Assembly: GCA_022844565.1 (NCBI GenBank)
Contig: JALHLK010000037.1
Span: forward strand, 1-53,569
Direction: 5' to 3'
Length of the DNA stretch: 53,569 nt
Source: Saprospiraceae bacterium
Lineage (GTDB): Bacteria > Bacteroidota > Bacteroidia > Chitinophagales > Saprospiraceae
Part shown: positions 8,872 to 18,530 of the stretch, piece after piece
How the letters are laid out: every line of letters begins with the position of its first letter
Numbering within the stretch: the stretch's first letter is position 1
Made by a program: the position numbers and the translations under genes
The notes under the pieces: model-generated
Databases searched by the model: none
Told to the model about the DNA's origin: nothing
What the model saw: the letters and a program-made list of their open reading frames with translations, nothing else

Positions 8872-9927
8872 TTAAATATTCATAAGTTGATTGGTTTTTG
8901 GATTGTATCTAGCATGTATCAAGTCTCCAATTGCGAGACCTAACGTAGTCATAACAGACACAAGGAAGACTATAGCAAAAAGTACTTGCCAATCTCCTGA
9001 ATTAAAAGAGAAAAATAACAATCTACCGAGTCCCGGAACATTAAAAATATTTTCTAAAATGATGCTACCCCCTAACCAGCCAGGTATAGAATTTATGATT
9101 GATCCAGCCATGACAAAAAAAGCATTGGGGGAAGTATGGATTTTGATTACATCATTTTTGCTTAACCCTTTTGCCAAAGCTCCTCTAAAGTAAGGCTTTT
9201 GGTTTTCTTCTTTGATATTTTCGATATACATAAAGATAAAATAGGCAAGGCTACCTATCACTGAACACAATACCATAGGCCAAACTCGACTTAAAATGTC
9301 TACCAAATTACTCGATACCCCATACGACGCGATGCTGAATAAATGTATACCATATCTATTGCTCGAAAAAAAGAGAACCATCAACGTAGCTATCCAAAAT
9401 TCTGGTATAGAATAAAAAATAATAAGCAAAGTGTTGATCGTATTGGTCTTGCCTTTGTTTTTACTAATTTGAGTGAGCACGCTACCAAAATATCTTGTCA
9501 AAATCAAAATGAAGAAAATGCTAAGCAAAACATATACCGATGTCCAACTTAGTGATTTAAATACTTTACCCATTGCAGATTTGCCATCCGTCCTACTGAC
9601 ACCAAAGTCAAAGGTCAGGACATTGACTAAAAAATGGTGGTATCGATTTTGAAGACCTATCCATTTAAAGGTAGGGATAGGGACTTTGGTATCTTTTCTG
9701 ATACCTATTCCAACATAAAAGGGAGGGTCGGCGAGCCCAAGCTTTTCCTTTTCTAATTGGTATAAGTCATTGTAATTTGGGTAAGCTGATTTGGTGACAC
9801 CTCGAGACTCCAGGCTCAAGGTAGCTTGGTCGATTGGTAAAAACTGATTGATGATATAAAGTATGTGCAAAACCCCAACGCCTGTGAGTAGTACTTTAAT
9901 GATTACTTTAATAACCCAATTAAGCAT
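8872..9927 (-). CDS. ABC transporter permease, DppB/OppB type
   Basis: Inner-membrane permease of the peptide/opine/nickel class, about 351 residues when started at the ATG at 9927 (MLNWVIKVIIKVLLTG). A longer reading from 10008 would overlap the upstream binding-protein gene by 76 bp, so the shorter start, 5 bp after that stop, is preferred. It has an N-terminal helix, a periplasmic loop containing the usual FDFGVSR motif, and a six-helix core with an EAA-like loop (RGALAKGLSKNDVIKIHTSP). A family-typical end follows (WLGGSIILENIFNVPGLGRL). It sits between the solute-binding protein and the second permease. Confidence 0.92.
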   Translation of the reverse strand: MLNWVIKVIIKVLLTGVGVLHILYIINQFLPIDQATLSLESRGVTKSAYPNYNDLYQLEKEKLGLADPPFYVGIGIRKDTKVPIPTFKWIGLQNRYHHFLVNVLTFDFGVSRTDGKSAMGKVFKSLSWTSVYVLLSIFFILILTRYFGSVLTQISKNKGKTNTINTLLIIFYSIPEFWIATLMVLFFSSNRYGIHLFSIASYGVSSNLVDILSRVWPMVLCSVIGSLAYFIFMYIENIKEENQKPYFRGALAKGLSKNDVIKIHTSPNAFFVMAGSIINSIPGWLGGSIILENIFNVPGLGRLLFFSFNSGDWQVLFAIVFLVSVMTTLGLAIGDLIHARYNPKTNQLMNI

Positions 9928-9932
9928 TGACT

Positions 9933-11660
9933 TTACTTGGCCTTTTCGTTTGGTGAGAAAAGGTTGGCCTTGTAACCAGGTCTTTTTAATGTGTATGTCG
10001 GAGTCCATTTATCTCTTACTATTATTCTTTGACTTGGTGAGTAGAGATAAAGGATTGCAACATCGTCATAAATTACTTGTTGTAGTTTTTCAAAGGAATT
10101 TTTTAAACCACTATTGTCTTTGGAAGATCTGATAACATCGATTAATGTATCAGCTTGTGGATTAGAATAATTACTTAAATTAGACGTACCAATATTGTCG
10201 GTATGATACCAATCGTAGGGATTTTCCATCAAAATATCTGTACTTCCTACTCCAGGTACAATATCATACTTACCTATCGAAAGGTTTTCTTTCATGACTA
10301 AAGGAAAATCTTTTTGTACTAACTCCAATTGGATTCCAGCTTTCTGACAAGCATCTTTGAGGATAATACCAATTTTTTGGCTGAGTGGGCCTGAAGTAAA
10401 AAATTGGAGAGAAAGCTCCGTTACTTTTCCACCTATATTTTTATCTACAATCGTATTTGCATTAGAATCTTGCCAACCATTTTGCGATAAAATACTTTTT
10501 GCTTGGTCAATCGCACAATTGTCTAATTTTAGATTCTTGTTGTAGCCTGGCATATATGTTGGCACAAATGATGTCATTTTGGTAGCATCTCCATTTTCAA
10601 AATTGGTAATAAATGCATCAACATCTGTCAAACACCTTAGTGCTTTTCGTACATTTACATCTGATAAAATAGGGCTCTTATGATTGAGATAGAGCATGTA
10701 ATATCTTGGCAATCTACCTTTGTGTATCGCATAGTTTGGTGATGATTTAGCGGTGTCAGAGAACGTGGTAAAAGCTTGGCTACTCAAGTCACTAATTACA
10801 TCAATATTCCCAACTGACAATTCCGATAACGCTGCAATTTCATCAGGAATGACGGTGATAATAATTTTTTCGGCATTTGATTTAAGCATGTCTTCCGGAT
10901 ACTTTTCACCCCAATAAGGCTTTACTTTTTCGAGGATGGTTTCTGCGTTTTCTTCAAATTTTGTCAACTTATATGGGCCGCTACTTACAGATAAGTCACG
11001 ATTCCAACGTGGTTCGTTCAGTAAGTTTCCTAACTGTACAAAAGTGCTATCTTTTTCGCTTGCTTCGTCCATGATCTGAGTCAAAGTTAAATTGTCTGAC
11101 AATCCTTGAGCATCCATAATATGCTTTGGCAATATCTCCATAGACAAGATACTTTCTTTGAGATTGAGTAAGTATTCATTAAATACAAATGTTAACTCCT
11201 TGTTGGAAGAGGGATTGATAATGGCGTCGCTCAAGGGCTCCAAAAGGGCTCTGTATTGATCAGCGGGGGAGAGTTTGTGTTTGATCACTTTGACAGTGAA
11301 AAGTATATCCTCTGCAGTAATTTCTTTGCCATCAGACCAAACGGCATCTTGTCTTAATTTGATGGTCAATCGGTATTTACCATCTTTATCTACTTCGATA
11401 TCTGGGATTTTTTCTATTAAAATCGGTCTTAACAAAAGGTCTTTTTCATCAATATCTGCCAAGGGTAAGAAAAGGTACGTATAGATTTCTCTACCTAGAA
11501 GATTGGGATATAATATGGGATTGATACTCGGTGCATCTTTTGCAATCCTTATATTTAAAGCTTCATCAAGAGACGATTTTTTATCAGACTTACATGATAA
11601 AACGACAGATGTAATTACGAATAAGAATCCAGCAATTCTAAGCAATGGTTTTAATGTCAT
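9933..11660 (-). CDS. Family 5 solute-binding lipoprotein (peptide/oligosaccharide ABC importer)
   Basis: A 575-residue extracytoplasmic binding protein of the DppA/OppA class (SBP_bac_5). The N-terminus is a lipoprotein signal with lipobox VLSC, making Cys23 the lipidated residue. Family marks include LRQDAVWSDGKEITAEDILF, SSGPYKLTKF, YMLYLNHKSPILSDVNVRKAL and the C-terminal QQVIYDDVAILYLYSPSQRI. It should capture peptides or similar ligands and deliver them to the two permeases immediately downstream. It heads the three-gene operon; the ATPase subunits must be encoded elsewhere. The ligand cannot be inferred from sequence alone. Confidence 0.92.
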   Translation of the reverse strand: MTLKPLLRIAGFLFVITSVVLSCKSDKKSSLDEALNIRIAKDAPSINPILYPNLLGREIYTYLFLPLADIDEKDLLLRPILIEKIPDIEVDKDGKYRLTIKLRQDAVWSDGKEITAEDILFTVKVIKHKLSPADQYRALLEPLSDAIINPSSNKELTFVFNEYLLNLKESILSMEILPKHIMDAQGLSDNLTLTQIMDEASEKDSTFVQLGNLLNEPRWNRDLSVSSGPYKLTKFEENAETILEKVKPYWGEKYPEDMLKSNAEKIIITVIPDEIAALSELSVGNIDVISDLSSQAFTTFSDTAKSSPNYAIHKGRLPRYYMLYLNHKSPILSDVNVRKALRCLTDVDAFITNFENGDATKMTSFVPTYMPGYNKNLKLDNCAIDQAKSILSQNGWQDSNANTIVDKNIGGKVTELSLQFFTSGPLSQKIGIILKDACQKAGIQLELVQKDFPLVMKENLSIGKYDIVPGVGSTDILMENPYDWYHTDNIGTSNLSNYSNPQADTLIDVIRSSKDNSGLKNSFEKLQQVIYDDVAILYLYSPSQRIIVRDKWTPTYTLKRPGYKANLFSPNEKAK

Positions 11661-11923
11661 ACTTTTTTGCTTACAAAGATACGTGTTGGAAAATTGTATT
11701 GCATTAATTTTGTGTGAAATTTGATAAGGAAAGTTTTTAGTGAAGACTTGATGATATCTTCAATAAAAACCTTTGTGCATCTTATACCGACGATGCTTTC
11801 AAAATAGGACAATCTTCGCTAGCTCAAATTGTATTATTTTCAAGCTATCTTGGTATAAATCAAGCTAAAATAATAAAATTGTTTGGACTATTTTATTTTA
11901 AATCTTGGTATTACTTCACAGCA

Positions 11924-12499
11924 CTAAAGGATTTGGTTGAGTTTTATATATTGTAAAAGCATGATGGTCTTACCGTCTTTAATTTCGCCAGTTTCAATCA
12001 TTTGCATTGCTATATTGATATCCGTTTCGATTACTTCTATGTTCTCCTCCTCGTGTTCTACTCCGCCACCTTCATTTACTTTCATCAATTTATCATACTC
12101 TGCAATAAAAAAATATAAAATTTCGGTGACTGACCCAGGAGACATATAGGCTTCAAATATTTTTCTCACCTCTTTAATTTTATATCCTGTTTCCTCCTCT
12201 GTTTCACGTCTTATACAATCTTCAGGGTTGTCTTTGTCTAAAAGTCCTGCACATGCTTCGATCAGCATGCCCGATTCATTACCATTGACAAATGTAGGTA
12301 GGCGAAATTGCCTTGTGAGAATGACTGTTTTTTGTATTTTGTTATACAGCAATATTGTGGCCCCATTGCCTCGATCGTATACCTCTCTACTTTGCGAATG
12401 TAAGGTATCCTTTTTAGTATACTCGTAAGTAATCTTTCTCAGGATATACCAATTATCTGAAAGAATTTTGGTATCTAAAATTTTAACATTTTGTATCAT
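11924..12499 (-). CDS. nudK: Nudix hydrolase, NudK-type GDP-mannose pyrophosphatase
   Basis: About 191 residues from the ATG at 12499 ([20 protein letters not shown]). An upstream start at 12556 would overlap the GH65 gene and adds a basic non-homologous tail. The Nudix box reads [22 protein letters not shown]. Downstream, [32 protein letters not shown] and [16 protein letters not shown] closely parallel E. coli NudK, which hydrolyses GDP-mannose and related nucleotide sugars. It starts 19 bp after the GH65 stop and likely shares its transcript. The assignment to the NudK subgroup is good; the substrate remains inferred. Confidence 0.9.
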   Translation of the reverse strand: MIQNVKILDTKILSDNWYILRKITYEYTKKDTLHSQSREVYDRGNGATILLYNKIQKTVILTRQFRLPTFVNGNESGMLIEACAGLLDKDNPEDCIRRETEEETGYKIKEVRKIFEAYMSPGSVTEILYFFIAEYDKLMKVNEGGGVEHEEENIEVIETDINIAMQMIETGEIKDGKTIMLLQYIKLNQIL

Positions 12500-12518
12500 A
12501 TGGTTAATCAGTTTACTA

Positions 12519-14549
12519 CTACTCCTTAACCTCAAACGTTTTTTTCTCTGCACCAACCCCAGTAATTGTCAATTTTTTCCAACCCTTCGGAAGGGAAGTT
12601 TTCAATTGAGTTATACCGTTTTGATCAATATTGAGACCACCAAAACCATTGATTACAGCTTGCAGCATACCTCCTGCACCCGTAGCAAAATACGGGTTGC
12701 TTCCACCTGCAGTCTCCGATATTACCCCAAAAGGAGGTACTTCATTTGGCTTGTATGATGATTCAAATATTTCAGCTGCTTTTTGCGACATACCCAATCG
12801 ATTATACAAAACAGCCAAGATAGCAGCACCCATTGCAGGACCGTCTTTGGCATATCTTGGTAAATAGTAGTCAAGATCTTTTTGTATTTGCTTTGGATCT
12901 GATATTGTATTAAGTGGATAAGCCAATAGATTGACATCAGCTTGTTTGATGGTGACACCATTGTAGGTTGCATTTTCACGCGTTACACCATCTGCAAATT
13001 TTAAGATAGGAATATTGTCTGCTACATGTTGCCAATCAGGATTAGGTGTTAGGCCCATTTCTCTAGCTGCTTGACTTGCATAAACCAAAACAGTTTTTGC
13101 CATAGCATTGGTAAAAGCATTGTTATCTATGTTTTCTTCCCATTCATTGGCTCCAATGACATTATTGATATCATATTTGCCTGGTCCATTTCGCTCCACC
13201 CGACTTGCCCAAAAATCAGCAACTTCTTTAAGGACTGGCCATCCTCTGTCCCTTAGCCAAATTTTATCTTTTGTAACTTCATAATATTTCCAAAATGCCC
13301 ATCCTACACATCCAGAAATATGGTGCTGAAAAGGCCCTGTCAATGCCCAAACGGGGGTATCTTCTGTGCCATCAGCACTTGACTCCCAAGGAAACATAGC
13401 TCCTTTGTATCCATGCGAAAATGCATTTTTCTTTGCTGCCTCCAACCTTTGGAATCTATATTCTAATAAAGATTTAGCAATATCAGGCTGTAAAGCAAGA
13501 ATAGGAGGATACATCCATAACTCAGTATCCCAAAATACGTGACCATTATAGCCTAGTCCCGATAAGCCCATAGGACTTAGACTGTTAGCCGTACCTGCTC
13601 GCCCAAATGAATATAAATGATACAAAGCAAACCTGATATCTCGTGTTACATCTACACTTCCTTCTACTGTTATATTAGACTTCCAAAGCTCAGCCCATGC
13701 CTTTTTATGAAAATTGATTAATCTATCCAACCCCTCTAATCTTGCAAAAATGGTCAACCTTTCTGCCTCATTGTGTGGATCGTTAAAATCAGTCGAAGCA
13801 CATGTTGACGCAACCACAGCAAACCTATACGTTTCTCCAGCCTTAAGATTTTTATAAAACTTAGCCAAATGCATGTCATAATCCCAATCTTCGTGAATAA
13901 TTTTTGGCTCCTTACCATGTGATTCTGGAAAAATTATTGAATTACTAGCCGCTACTTTTAACTTACCACTCGGACTATTGGCGACAGAAGTCATCAAAGG
14001 TATCAATACGTGTGGCCTGTCAATTTCAGCATAATAATTTCTTATATCCATCAAGTGATTTGGAGCTTGGATCACACTCATGGGTATGATCTCTACATCT
14101 TTCAAGGCTTTAATCGTAACCACGTGCATGCTCGTATATGGTAAGTGTCTTAATGACATCAATTCACTCTTGACTTCTACCTTATCATAAGCGGTAAAAT
14201 TGGTTTCAAGTATAGCATTTTGCATATCTAGTACTTGGCTATAACCTTTGATATCTTTTGGACCTACTCGCCTTCTGTCTACGTCAAGATTGAGGTTGAT
14301 ATGATTAAAACCTTTGAGAATATTTGATACACGACCTCTTTGATAATAATCATACACGCCATTGAGTACTACATCCTTTACCTTGAGGGGTTCTGGAGAA
14401 GACACAAGGCCTACCATTCCATTGGCTAAGGTGACTCCGTAATAATTGTTTGGATCTATATTCTTACCTACTACATGCCACGGACTATTCTGTTGGCCTG
14501 CAAGATTTAAAAATAAACTAAAGAATAAAAATGTAATAATTTGTTTCAT
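12519..14549 (-). CDS. Secreted glycoside hydrolase family 65 enzyme
   Basis: A protein of 676 residues from the ATG at 14549, giving the signal peptide [18 protein letters not shown]. The (alpha/alpha)6-barrel of GH65 is clear: [20 protein letters not shown] (substrate-binding strip), [19 protein letters not shown], and [20 protein letters not shown], which holds the probable catalytic glutamate (usual family form GPDEYHENVDNNAYTN). GH65 includes maltose, trehalose and kojibiose phosphorylases and hydrolytic relatives such as acid trehalase and the glucosyl-galactosyl-hydroxylysine glucosidase. Export to the periplasm argues for a hydrolase rather than an intracellular phosphorylase, which is inference. 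It lies upstream of nudK and the ABC importer on the same strand. Confidence 0.88.
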   Translation of the reverse strand: MKQIITFLFFSLFLNLAGQQNSPWHVVGKNIDPNNYYGVTLANGMVGLVSSPEPLKVKDVVLNGVYDYYQRGRVSNILKGFNHINLNLDVDRRRVGPKDIKGYSQVLDMQNAILETNFTAYDKVEVKSELMSLRHLPYTSMHVVTIKALKDVEIIPMSVIQAPNHLMDIRNYYAEIDRPHVLIPLMTSVANSPSGKLKVAASNSIIFPESHGKEPKIIHEDWDYDMHLAKFYKNLKAGETYRFAVVASTCASTDFNDPHNEAERLTIFARLEGLDRLINFHKKAWAELWKSNITVEGSVDVTRDIRFALYHLYSFGRAGTANSLSPMGLSGLGYNGHVFWDTELWMYPPILALQPDIAKSLLEYRFQRLEAAKKNAFSHGYKGAMFPWESSADGTEDTPVWALTGPFQHHISGCVGWAFWKYYEVTKDKIWLRDRGWPVLKEVADFWASRVERNGPGKYDINNVIGANEWEENIDNNAFTNAMAKTVLVYASQAAREMGLTPNPDWQHVADNIPILKFADGVTRENATYNGVTIKQADVNLLAYPLNTISDPKQIQKDLDYYLPRYAKDGPAMGAAILAVLYNRLGMSQKAAEIFESSYKPNEVPPFGVISETAGGSNPYFATGAGGMLQAVINGFGGLNIDQNGITQLKTSLPKGWKKLTITGVGAEKKTFEVKE

Positions 14550-14649
14550 CGTCGCTTTAATTAATTTGATTTTATTTAGTAACATTTAAGCACCATTTCC
14601 GTTCCACAAAGTTAACTATATTAATTAACAATTCATCTAAGTTTTGTTC

Positions 14650-14765
14650 ATTGCCTAATTGCCCCACAGGGAATTGCCCATTGAACTCATTGCCCATTGA
14701 AATATTGCGGCTTTAGCCAATTGCCAAATTGAAATCATTGCCTCTTTGGTCTTTAGCGCTTTGGT
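14650..14765. repeat. ATTGCC/CATTGAA-rich repeat block, copy 1
   Basis: A block built from short recurring words (ATTGCCCATTGAA, GAAATCATTGCCTC, GCGGCTTTAGCCAATTG) that reappears in the same order at 22147-22270. Both copies end in GGTCTTTAGC followed by CTTTG. It has no coding capacity of its own and lies just before the first 42-43 bp array. Confidence 0.75.
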
Positions 14766-14790
14766 TGTTTCGCATTCGCGCATTAAGTAT

Positions 14791-15680
14791 TAGCATTTGG
14801 AGTAGCCTCGCAAGGTTTTGTAGTGGTTCTGAATAGCATTTGGAGTAGCTTCGCAAGGTTTTGCTCGGTTTTGACTAACATTAGGAGTAGCCTCGCAAGG
14901 TTTTGTAGTGGTTCTGAATAGCATTTGGAGTAGCCTCGCAAGGTTTTGTAGTGGTTCTGAATAGCGTTTGGAGTAGCCTCGCAAGGTTGATTTTGGTTCT
15001 GAATAGCATTTAATGTAGTCTCGCAAGGTTTTGCTCGGTTCTGAATAGCATTTAATGTAGCCTCGCAAGGTTTTGCTCGGTTCTGAATAGCATTTGGAGT
15101 AGCCTCGCAAGGTTTTGTAGTGGTTCTGAATAGCATTTGGAGTAGCTTCGCAAGGTTTTGCTCGGTTTTGACTAACATTAGGAGTAGCCTCGCAAGGTTT
15201 TGTAGTGGTTCTGAATAGCATTTGGAGTAGCCTCGCAAGGTTTTGTAGTGGTTCTGAATAGCGTTTGGAGTAGCCTCGCAAGGTTGATTTTGGTTCTGAA
15301 TAGCATTTAATGTAGCCTCGCAAGGTTTTGCTCGGTTCTGAATAGCATTTAATGTAGCCTCGCAAGGTTTTGCTCGGTTCTGAATAGCATTTGGAGTAGC
15401 CTCGCAAGGTTTTGTAGTGGTTCTGAATAGCGTTTGGAGTAGCCTCGCAAGGTTGATTTTGGTTCTGAATAGCATTTAATGTAGCTTCGCAAGGTTTTGC
15501 TCGGTTTTGAGTAACATTTGGAGTAGCCTCGCAAGGTTTTGTAGTGGTTCTGAATAGCATTTGGAGTAGCCTCGCAAGGTTTTGTAGTGGTTCTGAATAG
15601 CATTTGGAGTAGCCTCGCAAGGTTGATTTTGGTTCTGAATAGCATTTGGAGTAGCCTCGCAAGGTTTTGCTCGGTTCCTT
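14791..15680. repeat. Tandem array of 21 units, 42-43 bp period
   Basis: Twenty-one head-to-tail units, each starting TAGCATTT (or TAACATT) and sharing the core GTAGCCTCGCAAGGTT and the tail GGTTCTGAA. Units differ mainly in two slots: GGA or AAT after the TTT, and TTTGTAGT, TTTGCTC or GATTTT after AAGGTT. Units with TTTGTAGT are 43 bp; the others are 42 bp. Units 1-7 (14791-15087) and 8-14 (15088-15384) are the same seven-unit block with one base change. The spacers are not unique, so this is not CRISPR. Long minus-strand open frames here are products of the repeat and are not counted as genes. Confidence 0.97.
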
Positions 15681-15684
15681 CGTT

Positions 15685-15708
15685 ATCGAGTGAAATCTTT
15701 CACTCGAT
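15685..15708. repeat. Perfect palindrome closing array 1
   Basis: An 11-bp stem with a 2-nt loop (ATCGAGTGAAA, TC, TTTCACTCGAT) placed immediately after the last array unit. An equivalent palindrome of different sequence stands at the same place after array 2 (18531-18552). There is no T-run, so it is not an ordinary terminator. Confidence 0.9.
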
Positions 15709-15870
15709 TTGCTCCTCACGTCGCAACCACTCAGTCATCTTGCATTTTCGCTTTCTTACATTCTCAACTTTATATACCAATCACAACGAATAACATACAA
15801 GTTACACAAAATTATATGTATGATTTTATATCCTATTATTAGATTTGATAAGATTATATTATTATTTTTA

Positions 15871-15898
15871 TTGGACAAAACAAGATATAATATATTTG
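15871..15898 (+). promoter_or_regulatory. Probable Bacteroidota-type promoter for the EF-G paralogue
   Basis: A TATATTTG box at 15891-15898 matches the TAnnTTTG -7 element, with a TTG at 15871-15873 about 17 bp upstream serving as a -33 element. Transcription would start near 15905, some 18 bp ahead of the ATG at 15923. Based on consensus only. Confidence 0.5.
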
Positions 15899-15922
15899 TT
15901 AAATCATTAAAAGTAATGTAAC

Positions 15923-18049
15923 ATGTTAAAAACAGAGAATATTCGAAACATTGTTTTTATGGGTCATTCTGGAAGTGGCAAAACTAGTCTTGCAGAGACT
16001 ATGCTATTTGAATCTGGCTCTATTTCGAGGAAAGGAACGGTTGTAGATGGTACAACGGTTTCTGACTATACCTCAATTGAAAGGGAAAGAGGCAGCTCTA
16101 TTTTTTCTACCATGATGCATGTACATTGGAGGAATAATAAGATCAATATGATAGATACTCCAGGGTCAGATGACTTTGTGGGAGAAGTAATTAGTGCTTT
16201 AAAAGTGGCAGATACTGCCCTGATGGTGGTCAATGCTGCACATGGTATAGAGGTTGGAACAGAAATATTATGGGAATACACAGAAAATTTTCATACTCCT
16301 TGTGTTTTTGTTTTTAATCAAATAGATCATGAAAAAAGTAATTATCAAGAGACTTTAGAACAAGCTATTAATCGATTTGGGTCGAAAGTTATTCCTTTTC
16401 AATATCCTGTGAATGAAGGCATAGGTTTTAATGCGATCATAGATGCTTTGAGAATGGTGATGTATGTGTTTCCAAGTGGTGGTGGAAAACCAATTAAGGA
16501 ACAAATCCCTGTAAACGAATTGGAAAAAGCTAAAGATTTGCACAATACCATCGTAGAAGCTGCTGCTGAAAATGATGAAACTTTGATGGATAGATATTTT
16601 GAGCTAGGGACTCTTTCAGAGGAGGAATTAACAAAAGGTCTGCGGATAGCACTCGCTAATCAACAAATTTTTCCTGTGTTTTGTGTAAGTGCTACAAGTA
16701 ATATGGGTACAGGTAGGTTAATGGGTTTTCTAAATGATGTAGCACCATCGCCTGCAGATCGACCAGCTGCACGATTAGAAGATGGTGGAACATTATCACC
16801 CAACGCCTCTGACCCCAATACCACCATTTTTACATTTAAAACCACAACAGAACCTCAAGTCGGAATGGTCTCCTACTTCAAAGTGTATAACGGTACCATC
16901 AAAAATGGAGATGACCTTATCAACATGGACCATCAGCACCAAGAAAGAATCAATCAACTCTTTGTTACTGAGGGGAAAAACCGAACAGCCGTCAATAGTA
17001 TAATTGCTGGAGATCTCGGAGTGGTTGTAAAGCTCAAAGACACTCACACCAATGAAACCATGACCACCAAAGGATGCAAATACGAAATCGAAAAGATAAA
17101 ATGGCCCGAATCTCGTATCCGTACCGCTGTAGTCCCTCCAAGCAAAAATGACATGGAAAAGCTTATCAAAGCCTTACAACAGATACACGAAGAAGATCCA
17201 ACCTTGATACTTGAACAAAATGCACAATTCAAACAGCTTATCATACACGGACAAGGTCAATTGCACCTCGACATCATTAAGTATCGCATAGAAACCGTAA
17301 ATGGTATACACATGGAATTTATCAAACCCAAGATAGCTTACATGGAGACCATTACCAAAAGTGCTGATGAAATGTATCGACATAAAAAACAGTCAGGAGG
17401 AGCGGGACAATTTGGAGAAGTACACATGCGTATCGAGCCTTATTATGAAGGAATGCCGGACCCCGCAGGTCTTACCGTAAGAAGTAAGGAAGTAGAAGAT
17501 TTGGATTGGGGTGGTCATTTAGCATTTTATTGGTGTATCGTAGGAGGTACGGTAGATGCGAAATACATCAATGCTATAAAAAAAGGTATCATGTCTAAAA
17601 TGAACGCAGGTCCACTTACTGGGTCTCAATGCCAAAATATTAGAGTCTCTGTATACGATGGTAAAATGCACCCTGTAGACTCAAATGATATGGCCTTTAT
17701 GCTTGCCTCGACCAATGCTTTTAAAAATGCCTTTAAAAATGCAAATCCACAAATTCTTGAGCCTATTTACGAATTAACCGTCCTTTGTAATGACGCAGTA
17801 ATGGGTGATGTAATGGGGGACCTACAAACAAGAAGAGCGAGCATTACAGGTATGGGAGCTGATGGACACTACCAAAAGATTACCGCCAAGGTGCCTCAAG
17901 CAGAAATGTATCAATATTCATCTACTTTACGTGCGATCACGCAAGGAAAAGCCAAATTTTCTCGCCATTTTCTCGAGTATGCACCTGTTCCACCTGATGT
18001 CCAGAAAAAATTGATTGCGGAGCATCAGGAAGAAATGATTGATTCATAA
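15923..18049 (+). CDS. EF-G paralogue (EF-G2-like translation factor)
   Basis: A 708-residue EF-G-type protein with all five domains. The P-loop is GHSGSGKT (14-21). Switch I reads RERGSSI where canonical EF-G has ERGITI, and G3 is DTPGSDDF (78-85) instead of DTPGHVDF, so the histidine that promotes GTP hydrolysis is replaced by Ser82. G4 is NQID (132-135) instead of NKMD. Domain II begins near 300, and the C-terminal part retains FGEVHMRIEPYYEG and a family-typical end. It resembles the second EF-G copies of Bacteroidota; the Bacteroides EF-G2 has been reported to act without GTPase activity. It is probably not the housekeeping fusA. It stands alone between two related repeat arrays, with no str-operon neighbours. 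Confidence 0.9.
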   Translation: MLKTENIRNIVFMGHSGSGKTSLAETMLFESGSISRKGTVVDGTTVSDYTSIERERGSSIFSTMMHVHWRNNKINMIDTPGSDDFVGEVISALKVADTALMVVNAAHGIEVGTEILWEYTENFHTPCVFVFNQIDHEKSNYQETLEQAINRFGSKVIPFQYPVNEGIGFNAIIDALRMVMYVFPSGGGKPIKEQIPVNELEKAKDLHNTIVEAAAENDETLMDRYFELGTLSEEELTKGLRIALANQQIFPVFCVSATSNMGTGRLMGFLNDVAPSPADRPAARLEDGGTLSPNASDPNTTIFTFKTTTEPQVGMVSYFKVYNGTIKNGDDLINMDHQHQERINQLFVTEGKNRTAVNSIIAGDLGVVVKLKDTHTNETMTTKGCKYEIEKIKWPESRIRTAVVPPSKNDMEKLIKALQQIHEEDPTLILEQNAQFKQLIIHGQGQLHLDIIKYRIETVNGIHMEFIKPKIAYMETITKSADEMYRHKKQSGGAGQFGEVHMRIEPYYEGMPDPAGLTVRSKEVEDLDWGGHLAFYWCIVGGTVDAKYINAIKKGIMSKMNAGPLTGSQCQNIRVSVYDGKMHPVDSNDMAFMLASTNAFKNAFKNANPQILEPIYELTVLCNDAVMGDVMGDLQTRRASITGMGADGHYQKITAKVPQAEMYQYSSTLRAITQGKAKFSRHFLEYAPVPPDVQKKLIAEHQEEMIDS

Positions 18050-18318
18050 ATGAAAATGATATTATATGATAAACAGGTCGTACCTACGTCATTCATATAT
18101 GCTTTGTTGTATTTGCCACGGATGGAAATCCGAGGTTTCAAGATTGTACCGAGCATATGGCTCTAGGTGCTAAAAAATACAAAGCATCCAACAAACAGAG
18201 ATTAAAATCATCGTTTACAAGAGTTTAGAGAGGCTATGGCACTAATGTACCTAAAAGATGGGTAGTATAGGTAATTATTAGTATTCTCGCATTCATTATT
18301 CTCTCGTTCAATAAATAT
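18050..18318. other. Gap between EF-G paralogue and second array
   Basis: No gene is supported. A small hairpin (CGGAT, GGAA, ATCCG) lies at 18119-18132 in a segment that reads like a worn palindromic repeat. Bases 18287-18318 carry CGCATTC and ATTAGCATTT-like leader words that also precede the first array. Confidence 0.4.
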
Positions 18319-18530
18319 TAGCATTTGTAGTAGCCTAGCAAGGTTTATTTGGTTTTGATAGCATTTGTAGTAGCCTCGCAAAGTTGATTTTAGTTTTGAC
18401 TAACATTTGAAGTAGCCTCGTAAGGTTGATTTTGGCTTTGATTAGCATTTATAGTAGCCTCACAAAGTTGATTTTGGTTATGAATAGCATTTGGAGTAGC
18501 CTCGCAAGGTTTTGCTCGGTTCCCTCATTA
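18319..18530. repeat. Second, degenerate array of the same 42-bp unit
   Basis: Five units in the same orientation as array 1 (starts at 18319, 18359, 18401, 18443 and 18485). The first four carry substitutions in the core, for example CCTAGCAAGG, CCTCGTAAGG and CCTCACAAAG. The fifth is identical to the last unit of array 1 through TTTGCTCGGTTCC. It is older or less homogenised than array 1. Confidence 0.93.

Noticed and set aside
8872-10008. Long start of the DppB-type permease at 10008
   Set aside because: It would overlap the binding-protein gene by 76 bp and adds a non-family tail; the ATG at 9927 gives a normal N-terminal helix.
14791-15680. CRISPR array
   Set aside because: The parts between conserved cores are not unique spacers; they come in three recurrent forms and blocks of seven units repeat. 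No cas genes are present.
14783-15719. Long minus-strand open frames (up to 309 codons) across the first repeat array, with repeating NAIQN/KPCEAT-like peptides
   Set aside because: They arise because the 42-bp unit is a multiple of three and has no stop on that strand. The 43-bp units shift the frame, several frames are open at once, and no start or leader is seen.
15923-18049. Tetracycline-resistance ribosome protection protein
   Set aside because: The overall layout and the altered G motifs fit the Bacteroidota EF-G2 paralogues better than TetM/TetQ-type proteins.
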